Positions 10,751 to 21,990 of a stretch of 64,000 nucleotides of DNA are shown one piece after another. The position numbers and the translations under genes were made by a program. This stretch comes from Diospyros lotus. Taxonomy: Eukaryota; Streptophyta; Magnoliopsida; Ericales; Ebenaceae. Location: assembly GCF_014633365.1 (NCBI RefSeq), contig NC_068349.1:15700753-15764752 (forward strand), read 5' to 3'. Numbering within the stretch: position 1 is the stretch's first letter; every line of letters begins with the position of its first letter. A model generated the notes under the pieces. That model saw nothing but the letters and a program-made list of their open reading frames with translations. It was not told the DNA's origin and searched no databases.

Positions 10751-13746
10751 CTCTCACAGGTATTGCTTCCTACATTTTTTCCTTACATGCTTCAGAAACT
10801 TTACACCAACATTGTTGGATCCTAAACTCGGGTGCTTCAGACCACATAACATCCCATCCACAATTGTTTACTTCCTATAATCCTTGTCCTAGCTCTAGAA
10901 AAATTACAATGGTAGATGGCTCACTCATTACCGTTGCTTGTCAAGGAGATATTCTTCTCAATGATCACCTAACCCTCAAGAATGTCCTTCATGTCCCCAA
11001 ATTATTTGTTAATCTTATATCTGTTCAAAAACTTATTGAGGATACTAATTGTAGTGTATCTTTTTATTCCAATCTCTGTGAGATACAGGAACATGGCAAG
11101 AAGAGGATGATTGGGCTTGCTAGGGCTAAAGAGGGGCTTTATTACCTTGAGGAATTAATAAGGCCAGACAAGAAAGAGTCTTTTCCTCTTATGTCATACC
11201 TAGCTCAATCCAACGAGGATGAGATGTGGTTACAGCATTATAGAATGGGTCATCCCTCATTTCTTACTCTCAAATTAATGTTTCCTAATTTAGCTAAAGG
11301 TCTGGATTTTAGTTCATTGTGCTGATTGTGAACTTGCCAAACGTAAAAAGGGTTTCTTTCCTTCTTTCTAATAAAAGGACTGATTTCCCCTTATCTTTAA
11401 TCCATAGTGACATTTGGGGTCCATCAAGTGTTCCCAATATTTCTGGGACAAGATGGTTTGTCTTATTTGTTGATGATTGTATTAGAGTGGTGTGGTTATA
11501 TTTGTTGAAAACCAAGTCAAAAGTAAGCCATGTTTTCCCCAATTTCTACAACATGGTTAAGACTCAGTTTGGGGTAAATGTAAAGCGATTTAGATATGAT
11601 AATGCTAGAGATTTCTTCAATCACACTCTATCCGCTTTCTTTCAACAAAAAGGTATTATTCATGAGTCTTCTTGTCCTTACATCCCTCAACAAAATAGGG
11701 TGGTTGAGAGGAAAAATGGTCATCTTCTAGCTGTTATTCGAGCACTTCTTTTTCACCACAATGTCCCTCAACATTATTGGGGAAATGCAACCTTAACTGC
11801 CACCACTCTTATCAACAAATTGCCATCTAAAACCCTAGAATCTCAAAATCCTATTCAACTATTGATGAGTCATTTTCCTGACTTCCATGTGACTAGTAAT
11901 TGGCAACCCAAGATATTCGGGTGCATGACCTATGTTCATATTCCAACAGTCAATAGAGGGAAACTAGATCCTCGTGCCTTAAAATGTGTATTTATTGGAT
12001 ATTCATCTACACAAAAAGGGTATCGATGCTATCATCCTCTTTCAAAGAAATATTTTGTATCTACTAATGTTACCTTTGTTGAAAATGAGTCGTACTTCAT
12101 ATCATCAACTATTTTAGAACAAAATCAGACCTTGATTAATAGGGATTCCTCATTTCTTCCTGACCCTAATCTGCTATCCTTGAACCCATCTCCTAAACAG
12201 AAAGACTCAAAAAACATGACACCTGAGAAAGCTTCACCTTCTACTCCTCAGCCTATGCAGGTATACTCAAGGAGGAATAAAACCGAATCTAGTCCTATGT
12301 AAGCTCCTGCATCCTCCACAAGTCCTAGTCCTACGATCTCTATAAGCAGGAATAGCACTAACAATCCTGCCATTTCAGAGTCATCATCAGGTATTCTTGC
12401 AACCAATTTTCTTGATATAACTCATATGAGCTCTACAAAATCTACTGAAGCTATTGTCCAACCAGATACCTATGACCTTAATTGGCCCATTGCTTTAAGA
12501 AAAGGGAAAAGAACTTGTACCAAGCATCCATTACACCTATTTCTTTCCTTTTCTAAATTGTCTCCTACCCATAAAGCCTACATACCAAAAAGTTTTTCTG
12601 AAGCTATAGGGAATAAGAATTGGAAGGATGCTATGAAAGCTGAGATGACAGTCTTGGAAAAAAATCAGACCTGGGAAGTGGTAAAATTGCCTAAAGGAAA
12701 ACATCCAGTGGGTTGTAAATGGGTCTATACTGTGAAATATAGGTCTGATGGATCTCTAGATCGGTACAAAGCAAGATTAGTTGCCAAGGGATATACACAA
12801 GTGTATGGGGTAGACTATTTGGACACTGTTGCACTGGTGGCTAAACTAAATACAGTTAAAGTCCTTCTTTCGTTAGCTGCTAATCTAGGTTGGCCATTGC
12901 ATCAGTTTGACGTGAAAAATGCATTTTTACATGGTAACCTAGAGGAGGAGGTATATATGAAAATACCACCAAGTTATGAAATAGCCACACAAGGGCTGGT
13001 TGTATGCAAACTAAAAAAAGCCCTATATGAACTGAAACAGTCCCCACGGGCTTGGTTTGGGAGATTCACGAGTGTTATGCTTGGCATGGGGTATAGACAA
13101 AGCCAATGAGACCATACTCTTTTTATTCAACATTCGGCCATAGGGGGAGTAACTATGTTAATTGTGTATGTAGATGATATTGTTATTACCGGCAATGACA
13201 AAGAAGGGATGACTCAATTAAAGGAGTGCTTGTTAAAGGAGTTTGAAATCAAAGATTTGGAGAGATTAAAATATTTCTTGGGAATAGAGGTGGCTCATTC
13301 TAAAGAGGGCATATTCATATCTTAGCAAAAATATGTGGTAGACCTCTTAAAGGAGACCGGATTGCTAGGCTACAAAGCAAGTGACACACCCATTGACCCA
13401 AATCATAAGTTGGGAGAAGCTTTAGAAGGAGATAAGGTTAACAAGGGAGTTTACCAAAGGCTGGTTGGAAAGCTGATATATTTGGCTCATACTCGGCCAG
13501 ATATAGCCTATGCTGTGGGGGGTGGTTAGTCAATTCATGCATAACCCAAGGGAAGTCCATCTTAAAGCTGTGTATCAAATACTCCATTATCTAAAAGGAG
13601 CACCTGGAAGAGGCATTTTGTTCAAAAAGGGAGAAGCTATGACCCTTGAGGCCTACACAGATGCAGACTATGCAGGCTCTATTGTAGATAAAAGATCTAC
13701 TTCCGGATATTGTACTATGTTGGGAGGCAATTTGGCAATTTGGTGA
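10751..13746 (+). pseudogene. copia pol pseudogene (protease, integrase, RT, RNase H)
   Basis: Visible in order: a protease motif NSGASDHIT (~10835), where relatives have D in place of N at the catalytic position; a gag-pre-integrase HYRMGHPS motif (~11240); an integrase core with IHSDIWGPS, RYDNARDF and PQQNRVVERKN (11410-11720); RT with FDVKNAFLHG (~12905) and the YVDD catalytic box (13164-13178); and RNase H with YTDADYAGS (~13660). Frameshifts lie near 11315, and stops occur at 12302, after 13109, and near 13323. The reading stops at GGNLAIW, just before the lost C-terminal RNase H segment. Confidence 0.87.
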
Positions 13747-14024
13747 TTGATTAATTGATGATTGATTAGTGATTGATTGATTGGTGATTGATTATATACG
13801 TTTCCTAGATTAATTGATTGTATATATTATTTTCTAAAAGTAAAATTGTATTTTCTAGATTAGATTATATTTCCTATCTTGGATGTATCCTAAATTGTAT
13901 AGATCCTAGGATTCTTTTCTAAAGTTAGTTGTTTCCTATTTTTGTAAAGAAGCTCGTATAAATCAAGCTTTTCTAGTGAATAAAAAAGTGAGACAGTAAG
14001 GTTATTTTTTTCCAAAACTTAACA
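13737..14024 (+). repeat. truncated 3' LTR of copia element E
   Basis: It matches the 5' LTR from TTGGTGATTGATTAATTG onward to the terminal AACTTAACA, with scattered substitutions. Its first ~50 bp are lost in the deletion that also removed the end of RNase H and the polypurine tract. The junction shares TTGG with both parents. Confidence 0.8.
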
Positions 14025-14033
14025 CGAACATCG

Positions 14034-14145
14034 ATAAATTCAAAATAAATTTACTCTTTGTACCCACTTTTAATTCAAAATAAATTTACTCTTTGTACCC
14101 ACTTTTAATTCAAAATAAATTTACTTTTTGTATGAGAAAGAAATA
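14034..14145. repeat. ~36-bp tandem repeat, three copies
   Basis: Three units contain AATTCAAAATAAATTTACT followed by CTTTGTACCCACTTTT or a variant. Related units lie at 8100-8436, left of the LTR and copia insertions. Confidence 0.75.
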
Positions 14146-14613
14146 CATTTATATCATAAAAATATTTTTGTTATCATCAAAACTTAATTAATATGAGTAA
14201 GTTGGATCAACACATATTTTATCCCCTATACTTGCATGTTTTTTTCATTTAGATACTCAAACTTTTTGTTGTTTCAATTACACTCTTAAAGTACACAATT
14301 TTGAGTCAATTGCACACCTCACCATAGTTGATTTAATGCATGTAATGCACGCACTCTAAAATACCAAAATTATCGCTTAAGACCACCATCTCAGCCACAA
14401 CATCTGGATGGTGACAAGGCAAATGCAGGCCACTAGGAGGTTGTAGGCAAAGGCGTCGACGACAAGCTTCGACTACAGGAGAAGGGGAAGGCAAAGGCGA
14501 AGGGTCGATGGCAAATCAAGGCGAAGATGAATGACAAGCGTTGACGGCTTGCCATCATCTATTTTGAGCTCATTCTTGTCTTCATCCATCAAAACCCTCA
14601 AATCTCTAAAGCT
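14146..14613. other. intergenic DNA, MITE-like left arm possible
   Basis: 14220-14345 has the wording of a terminal inverted repeat (ATCCCCTATACTTGCATG, CAATTGCACACCTC), similar in style to the element at 961-1955. I found no matching right arm. The rest (14380-14600) is a GC-richer block with GACGGCAAAGGCGAAGG-like repeats and no gene. Confidence 0.3.
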
Positions 14614-16636
14614 TGACGGATTACATGTATGACGGTGTAGGTAAAATTAATTTTTTTTACATGTATTAGATACACTCAACAAAATACATATACACACACA
14701 CACACACCATATACAGCTTAGATATTTAAGCAACCAATTTGCTGTACACAACGAAATACATATATACACACCATACATAGCTTGGAGTCAACTTTCCTGA
14801 GATGCACAACCAAAATTTGACTCTCTACAGCCATTAAACGCTAACAATTTGCTATATTTGACACATACAATCACATATATGCATTAAATGCCAAGCTAAG
14901 CCTCTAATACCACTAACGGATTACACATATGATGGTGTAGGTAAAATTAAAATATTTTACATGTATCAGATACACATAGCGGAATACATATATACACGCC
15001 ATATATAGCTTGTGTATTTAAGCAATACGTATATTCAGCAGCACATGAATAAAAGAAATGCATACCTAAAGGCCAATGTCAGGTTGGGATACAAAAATGC
15101 TTTATGTATTGAGACCAATTCCACCTCACGTTGTGGTGGTCCTAGGCTTTCCACACCTAGTATGATGTCTAGTATTGTTTTGGTAACATTTTCTTGTGCC
15201 AGACCAGAGGTTCTCTATATCATCAACACCTGCATCTCAAAATTCTCGACATGACTCTCACGCACGATTTATTTTAGTGGTAGTAGAAATTACAGAAGAA
15301 GAAGATAGAAGTAAGAAGTGAAAATTCCACCTTTAATTCAACCCCTTCATGTCCTTATTAACTGTCCTGGCAAAGCCACCAACAACCCAAATTGCTTGCC
15401 ATGTGGAGCGCACAAAATTTGGATGAGGCAGCACTCGGAGTTGACTCCCATGGTTTGGATAGTCAACTGCTAGTGCTAAGGCAGTCCATTCTCAATGTAT
15501 AGCAGGTCAACCTTTAACCCTGCGTACATCTAAGACGCATTGGGCACATGATGTCGATACCAAATGCAATACTACATGATGTGTGAATTTTTAAGTCCAT
15601 TATCTACTAGCAATTAGATAGCACCAAAACTCATTTTGGCACTGGTCAACACCTTGACCCATCACCAGAGTCTCTCCATATCCCAATGACAATTTGAGGG
15701 TTCCTGAATAGAGCCTAACAACAGTTCATGACAACATAGGTGACAATGAAGTCTTACTTCAAGTGAACCTATTATAGTTGATGATTATTGTGTGCTATAA
15801 TCCTTCCATCACCTAATGTCTCGATTGAGTGAGAGTCATGGAGTGATAAACTCACAAATTTAGTAACTATGTATCTAACCTCATCAATGTGACTAGATGA
15901 CATCTCAAGAAACACATTTTCTAATAATCAATTTGTCTTGCCTAGGAACTGTCATGTCACACTAATAGTAGATTACATAGGACATTCGCCCCATTAATGA
16001 TGATGAGGGTGATGGATCCTATTCTCAACACCTGTCATCATATACCAGCAATACAAAACCACATAGAAGAACCTTTCCAACTCGTAATTTGATGGTTCAA
16101 CTAATTAGCAAATCCCGCACACCAATACATAAGACAACCGTGCCAGTTCAAATCTAAGGATTAACAACACCATCGCAACTTGACGACATGACTATTATCC
16201 AGTATGCCATGTGGTCAGTCATCAGTGTCACATTCAGTACGTTATTCTTCAACAACCATCCATAGTTCTACTGGCGACATCCCCATGTCATATAGTGTGC
16301 GACACACTATCCTCCCATCAGTAACTCATACTAAACGAGGTAGTAACCTCTGTGCCAGTATATACTCGATTAATCAGAGTCTCTATTCGAAGAATCTAAG
16401 GACTAGGAATCATTTAAGAAGTTTTGTTATCAGAAAATTCTGTCACACAGTCTTAACATCTTGAGAATAAGATTCTCAAATAGAAGATCTAGGGACTCAT
16501 TCATATATGAACTGGAGAGTTTATGAATGATGATAAACTTACCTTTTATTAACATATACAAATATACAATAAACATATTAATTACAAGCCTGTTAGATGC
16601 CATCCAAATCTAGCATTAGGGCACACAATACTAACA
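14614..16636 (-). mobile_element. Ty1/copia-type LTR relic (minus strand)
   Basis: GACGGATTACATGTATGA (about 14617) and ACGGATTACACATATGATG (about 14915) begin two direct repeats ~300 bp apart, both continuing with GGTGTAGGTAAAATTAA. Just left of the second, CCTCTAATACCACTAACGG reads on the minus strand as a decayed TGGTATTAGAGG primer-binding site. The long block to 16636 begins on the minus strand with TGTTAGTATTGTGTGCCC, a plausible LTR start, giving a ~1.7-kb LTR. The left copy is truncated and almost all internal sequence is gone. No coding remains. Confidence 0.45.
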
Positions 16637-16783
16637 ATGCTGTTTGGCTCTACCTTAAATTTTTTATCCTTAGAGCCTTCACCCCTGTTTTTTTTTGCAG
16701 AAAATCTTGTGCTTCCTCTAGACCCATGGCTTCCTAAATATAAGAATGGGCTCAGAGTAAACAATGGTCAGTCGTCATTTAGG

Positions 16784-17001
16784 TTCCCACAGACGACGCC
16801 AAATTGTTGTTGCCAAAAATACAACAATTAGATTTTATAATGTGAGACTTGCTGAAAGTACCATAACTTCCTAGAGGATCAAAACTGCCACAAGAATGAG
16901 ATTGTCTCAAGGATGTGTGTGCCACAAGAATTTAATTTCCCAACTGAATGCAAGAGCCACAAAGATGAGTCTGCCTAAAGGATGTGAGTGCCTTTAGAAA
17001 G
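16784..17001 (-). mobile_element. Tat-type gypsy fragment A (PBS plus LTR end)
   Basis: The minus strand reads an LTR end (TTGTTGTATTTTTGGCAACAACA) and then TGGCGTCGTCTGTGGGAAC, a primer-binding site of the type seen in elements B and C below. Only ~200 bp of LTR remain before the LTR of element B starts at 17002. The ~150 bp left of the site are leader-like with no gag. Confidence 0.6.
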
Positions 17002-17660
17002 TGTTGTTGTCAAAATACAACAATTAAAATTTATGATGTGGGGTCCACGCGAGCTCAGTGTCGGGGAAAGTTAGGTCGCCGTAAGAGATGTCATCTCAAG
17101 GGAGTTTCCTGCTAGGATGCTCGCCACTAGCTCTCACCACAAGGCTTCGCCACTAGCTCTCGCCACAAGGTCCACTAGCTCTCGCCACTAGCTCTTGCAT
17201 AAGGTTTCACCACTAGCTCTGGCCACTAGCTTTAGGCACAAGGTTTTGCCATAAGCTTTGCCACTAGCTCTCGCCCCTAGCTCTTTTGCCACTAGGTTCA
17301 CCACAAGCCTCGCCTCTAGCTTCGTCACAAGGTTTCGCCACTAGCTTCGCCGCTAGGTTCGCCACAAGGCTCTCGCCATTAGCTCTTGCAACAAGATTTC
17401 GCCACTAGCTCTGGCCACAAGGTTTCACCACAAGCTTTGCCACTAGCTCTCGCCACTAACTCTTTCTCCACTAGCTTCGCCGCTAAGTACGCCACAAGGC
17501 TTCGCCACAAGCCTCGCCTCTAGCTTCGCCACTAGCTTCGCTGCAAGCGTCGCCTTTAGCTTCCCAACAAGGTTTCGCCACTATCTTCGCTGCTAGGTTC
17601 TCCGTAAGACTTTGCCTTTGCCGCTAAGCTCGCCGCAAGACTTTTCTTTCGCCGCTAGGT
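17002..17660 (-). repeat. truncated 3' LTR of element B, with minisatellite
   Basis: It starts like the 5' LTR (TGTTGTTGTCAAAATACAAC) and consists mostly of diverged CGCCACTAGCTCT / CGCCACAAGG units. It stops at TAGGTCTTGCC, where the 3' UTR repeats begin. The 5' LTR continues for ~950 bp beyond that point, so a deletion removed the rest. Both sides share TTGCC. Confidence 0.75.
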
Positions 17661-18720
17661 CTTGCCGGGAGGCCTAGGCATTGGATCAACCAAAGAGTCG
17701 GGTCTAGCTTGAAGCATAGCACTGAACTCAGTCAAGGGGTCTAAGCGAGCCTATGGGCAAAGCCTTCGAACGTTCGGTGATCCTAGGATGGATCATAGCT
17801 CACTGGCTATTGTGTTCTCCATGTCCGTTTTTCGAGGTTAGTTTACCTCAGGGAATCTAGGTTTGGCCAGCAGTCAGGCGTAGGATTCCTATCAGATATC
17901 CGAGTTTTTCGGGAGACCTAGGCGCCAGATCTACCAAAGAGTTGGATCTAGCCAAAAAGGCATAGCACCTAACTCAAACGAGAGATTCGGGTGAGTCTGC
18001 AGACATAGGCATCAGATGTTCTGGTGATCCCGGGCCAACTCGTGGTCATCGGCACCAGATTGCAATTGGGAGACTCAACTTCGATACAAGGCATCATGGC
18101 AGAACTTGTCATAGGGTTGTCATCTCTTCATTCCTTCCTTGGGCCAGTCTACCTCAGGGGATCTGGGTTTGGCCAGTGGTTCTATGTAGGGATTCCTGCT
18201 AGACATCCAAGTTTGCCGGGAGACCTAGGCGCTAGATCAACTAAAGAGTCGGGTTTAGCCAAAAAGGCATAACACCTAACTCAAGCGAGGGATCTGGGTG
18301 AGTCTGCAAGCATAGACATCGGATGTTCTGGTGATCTCGGGCTAACCCATGGTCATTGGCACCAGATTGCCACTAGGCAAGTTGACCTTCGCAAGTGGCC
18401 TTATGCTAGAGCTATCAAGTGATCACTTCACTTCTTTTCTGCCTTCCTAAGGCTAGTCTGCCTCAGGGAATCTGGGCTTGGCCGTGGTCCGGCAAGGGAT
18501 TCCGACCAGACATCCAAGTTTACTGGGAGACTTAGGCGCCAGATCAACCAAGGAGTCGAGTCTAGCCAAAAAGGCATAGCACCGAACTCAAACAAGGGAT
18601 CTGGGTGAGTTTGTGGGCAAAAGCATCGAATCCTCTGGTGATCTCGTGCCAGCTCGTGGTCATCGACGCTAGATTACCACTAGGGGACTTAACCTATTGG
18701 AAGTGAGTTGTGCTTGAGCC
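17661..18720 (-). repeat. ~300-bp tandem repeats of the Tat element 3' UTR
   Basis: Units beginning GGGAGACCTAGGCGCC or a variant occur near 17667, 17911, 18219 and 18524, spaced ~245-308 bp. Each carries CCAAAAAGGCATAGCACC, GGATCTGGGTGAGTCTG and a GGTGATC.CGGGC segment. The same family lies in element C at 37600-38260, between integrase and the antisense ORF. Variable tandem repeats in this position are a known feature of Tat/Ogre-type elements. Confidence 0.85.
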
Positions 18721-18899
18721 GCCATACCTGCATGACACATACAAATAATCTGGGCTCATGCAGATTTTACGTGGTTCAGCTTATAGTTCTGCTTACTCCA
18801 TGGGAATACATGGGATATATTCTCTTATTTGTCGGGGGATGTTATTACAATGGAAAATTAAAGACAATTCCGGCCCCTAACTGGGTTGAGTAACACTTC

Positions 18900-20480
18900 T
18901 AATGACAGGCTTGACTCTACGTCTCGTGCTTCATCCCATCCCCTATGGCTAAAGTCGGGAAGTACCTCTTGAGGTGCATGGTGTTCCAAGCTTTTCCTAT
19001 CACCTCTCTTTGTAGTGTCGGTAGTGTGCACATGTTAGGGCTTATCATCTTTTGGATTTTGTAAGGTCTTTCGTACTTCGGGCTGGGTTTCCATTCCTCT
19101 TCCATTACCTTCCCCTGCGTCCAAAATTTCCATTTGGGTGACAAACTGTTCTGCTCGGTCGAACAAATCAGTCACAGAATTTGGCTTGGAGAAAGCTAAG
19201 GATCTTCTAAGCGGGGCGTATGTAGTTCTGTTTAGTAGGGCTAACGCTGCTAACCCGACTGGGAGATCTTTACTTCCTGTGTTGCGGCTCTGAATCGCTC
19301 GATGTATTGCTTCAGGGATTCATTCAGCTTCTATTGTAAGCTCATTAGATATATTGCACTCTTCTTTTTCGGGAGATAGACAAAGAATGCTTTTAGGAAT
19401 TCTTTCTTCAACTATTCGAATGATCGTATATGTCCTGCTGGTAATTCAACGAACCACTATTGAGCTTGTCCTGTCAGGGAGAGTAGGAAAGCCTTGTACC
19501 TCATGACCTCATTCCATCCATGTAACACGGCTATTGCGACAAAATGTTGTAAGTGCTTCTCGGGGTCTTCCTTTCCCGAGTATATCGAAAGATGCGGCAG
19601 TTTGAACCCTGGTTGCATTGGTCGCCTTTGGAATTCCTCAGATAGAGGGACCCTTTCGAGGGAGTTACCTTTGGTATCATCATTACCTGCTTCTATTCTA
19701 GCACCTCTTCTATGAGGCGTTTAATGTCAGACACGCTGAGTGTTTCCTGCTTCCATTCATTTTGGTAAAGAGATAGGTCATAAGGTACTCCCGAGTAAGT
19801 GTTTTTTGCTGTCTCTCTATACGTGGGAGCTTTTCTTGCCCTCTTGCTATTTTTCCTTCTCAAGTCCGTTTCTTCCGGGACTTGACTATTCAACCCTGGA
19901 GTTTTAGTTCTTATCCGCTGCCAAGGGGCTCTTGAAGGGTTGCCTTGGGATCTCCGATGTTCTACCCTTGTATCGATTTATCCCATGTGGGGAATGTGAA
20001 TGTCCGGCATTAGTTCACGTAATAAATCAGTGACTTCCTGTAGTCTTCTCATATTCTCCTCATTGTTCACCCTGAGTTCATTATTCTGTTGTTTCAGCTC
20101 CTCAAAGTTCTTTTGCAATAGTTCATAATCTGAGAGTAAGACTGTGGGTGGAGCTATTCTTGAAGTTCCCACGAGGTTTCTATTTGGAATTGAAGATTGT
20201 CCAAAGGAGTGTTGTTCCTGACTAGCGGGCGCTACATGTGGGACTTGCTTCTCTCGCCCTGTCGCATATCTCCTCAATCCAACTAAGTGCGCTTCTTGTT
20301 CTAAACGTTCAATGCCCCCCATTCTAGTGGTATGGTTGCATTCGAGCACCAGGAAGTTCCCTGAACGCACTTCGCTGTTAGGGTGTTCTACTGAAAATTA
20401 TGGTGCTGTAAAGTGTACTTGATGGGGGTCTTTCGTTTGGCAGGGTCAGGCGGGTTCGCCCAACCGGTTGGCTTTTTGTT
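18900..20480 (-). pseudogene. Tat gag pseudogene fused to the integrase C-terminus
   Basis: On the minus strand, 20370-19160 holds gag. Segments with EELKQQNNELRVNNEENMRR (coiled, ~20080) and the retrotransposon-gag core near 19400-19560 read in pieces between stops. Near 19144-19100 the frame passes from gag wording (KWKFWTQGK, equivalent to QMEILEAWEGK in element C) straight into the integrase end (PYKIQKMIS, LQREVIGKAWN, HLKRYFP; 19070-18970). Protease, RT and RNase H are absent. It is a deletion product and not a gene. Confidence 0.7.
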
Positions 20481-20483
20481 GCG

Positions 20484-20505
20484 TTTCCCATAGACGGCGC
20501 CAAAT
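20484..20505 (-). other. primer-binding site of element B
   Basis: The minus strand reads TGGCGCCGTCTATGGGAAA, two bases inside the LTR end. This is the TGGCGCC-type site common in Tat/Ogre-like elements. Confidence 0.8.
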
Positions 20506-20629
20506 TGTTGTTGCCAAAATACAACAATTAAAATTTATGATGTGGGGTTCACGCGAACTCGGTGTCGAGTGAAGTTAGGTCTCCGTAAGAGATGTCGCCT
20601 CAAGGGAGTTTGCTGATAGGATGCTCGCC

Positions 20630-21190
20630 ACAAGGATTCGCCACTAGCTCTCACCACAAGGCTTCGCCACTAGCTCTCGCCATAAGGTTTTGCCACTAGC
20701 TCTTGCCACAAGGTTTCGCCACTAGCTCTGGCCACTAGGTTTCTCCACAAGCTTTGCCACTAGCTCTCGCCCCTAGCTCTTTCGCTACTAGCTTCGCCGC
20801 TAGGTTCGCCACAAGGCTTCACCACAAGCCTCGCCTCTAGCTTTTCCACTAGCTTCGCCGCTAGGTTTGCCACTAGCTCTTGCAACAAGGTTTTGTCACT
20901 AGCTCTGGCCACAAGGTTTCATCACAAGCTTTTCCACTAGCTCTTTCGCCACTAGCTTCGCCACTAGGTACACCACAAGGCTTCGCCATAAGCCTCGCCT
21001 CTAGCTTTGCCGCTAGGTTTGCCATAAGGCTTCATCGCAAGCCTCGCCTTTAGCTTCGCCACTAGCTTCGCCGCTAGGTTTGCCACAACTCTTGGCCTTC
21101 GCCATTAGGTTCGCCACAAGTCCTAGCCTTTGCCGCTAGGTTCGCCGTAAGATTTAACCTTCGCCACTAGGGTCCCCGCAAGACTTTGCT
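20630..21190. repeat. LTR minisatellite, CGCCACTAGCTCT / CCACAAGG units
   Basis: Units of ~20-25 bp alternate GCCACTAGCTCTCGCCACAAGG with forms such as GCCGCTAGGTTCGCC. Related arrays lie at 17090-17660, 30720-31030 and 49020-49310 in the other LTRs of this family. Confidence 0.85.
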
Positions 21191-21479
21191 TTCGTAGCTA
21201 GGTCTGCCACGAGGATTCAACCCTGTTAATGCTGAGAAAATAGGTTAGAAGGCTCATGAGAATCTTCCCCGCGAAGACCCTCAGATGCCAAAGTCAGTCT
21301 CGAATCCCAATGACTAGTCACGAAAATAGTAAAACAGTTTTCAAATTGTCTCGATTTTACCAAAATTGAAAGTCCTCATCAATGTCCTGTAGTTGGGTAT
21401 TTATAGGGCACGACTCTCAAGGGTGGCTGGTGTCAACATGTGGCAGTTGTTGAATGGACCATGTTCGAGGTGTGTGGCT

Positions 21480-21990
21480 ACAATCAAGTCTTTGAGGCAA
21501 GGCCTTGCCACAAGGCTTTGCCGTAAGGTTTCACTCCACCACAAGATCTCATCGCAAGGTTTTACCTCTGCCACAAGGTTTCAGTCCGCCAAAAGATCTC
21601 GTTGCAAGGTTTTACCTCCTCCACAAGGTCTTGCTGCAAGGTTTTGTCTTCGCCACAAGGTTTTACTCTGCCATAAGATTTCGTAGCAAGGTTTTACCTT
21701 CGCCACAAGGTCTCACTGTAAGGTTTCACTCCACCACAAGATCTCGCCGCAAGGTTTTACCTCTACCACAAGGTCTTGCCGCAAGGTTTTACCTTCACCA
21801 CAAGGTCTCGTCGCAAGGTTTTGCCTTCGCCACAAGATCCTCGTCGCAAGGTTTCACTCCGCCACAAGATCTCTCCGCAAGGTTTTACCTCCGCCACAAG
21901 ATCTCACCGCAAGGCTTTTCCTTCGCCACAAGGTTCGCCGCAAGGTTTTGCTCTACCACAAGATCTCACCACAAGGTCACTTTCGCAAAA
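21480..21990. repeat. LTR minisatellite, CGCAAGGTTTTACC / CCACAAG units
   Basis: About ten or more units of ~40-50 bp read like CGCAAGGTTTTACCTTCGCC followed by ACAAGATCTCGC. The corresponding part of the element C LTRs holds only a few degenerate copies, so this array expanded in element B or its source. Confidence 0.85.

Larger units (their letters stand above)
9269..14024 (+). mobile_element. Ty1/copia retrotransposon E (degenerate, 3' deleted)
   Basis: The order is 5' LTR, tRNA-iMet primer-binding site, gag, protease, integrase, reverse transcriptase, RNase H, 3' LTR; integrase before RT defines Ty1/copia. The LTRs share long stretches such as GATCCTAGGATTCTTT and AATAAAAAAGTGAGA. Coding is broken by several stops and frameshifts. 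The 3' part of RNase H and the start of the 3' LTR are missing. The TG start at 9269 is my best guess; the base-exact points are the LTR/PBS junction (9589/9590) and the 3' LTR end (14024). I did not find matching 5-bp duplications. Confidence 0.88.

Noticed and set aside
21480..21990. A CRISPR-like array of spaced repeats
   Set aside because: The spacers are themselves repeats, the units are diverged, and the setting is a plant LTR.
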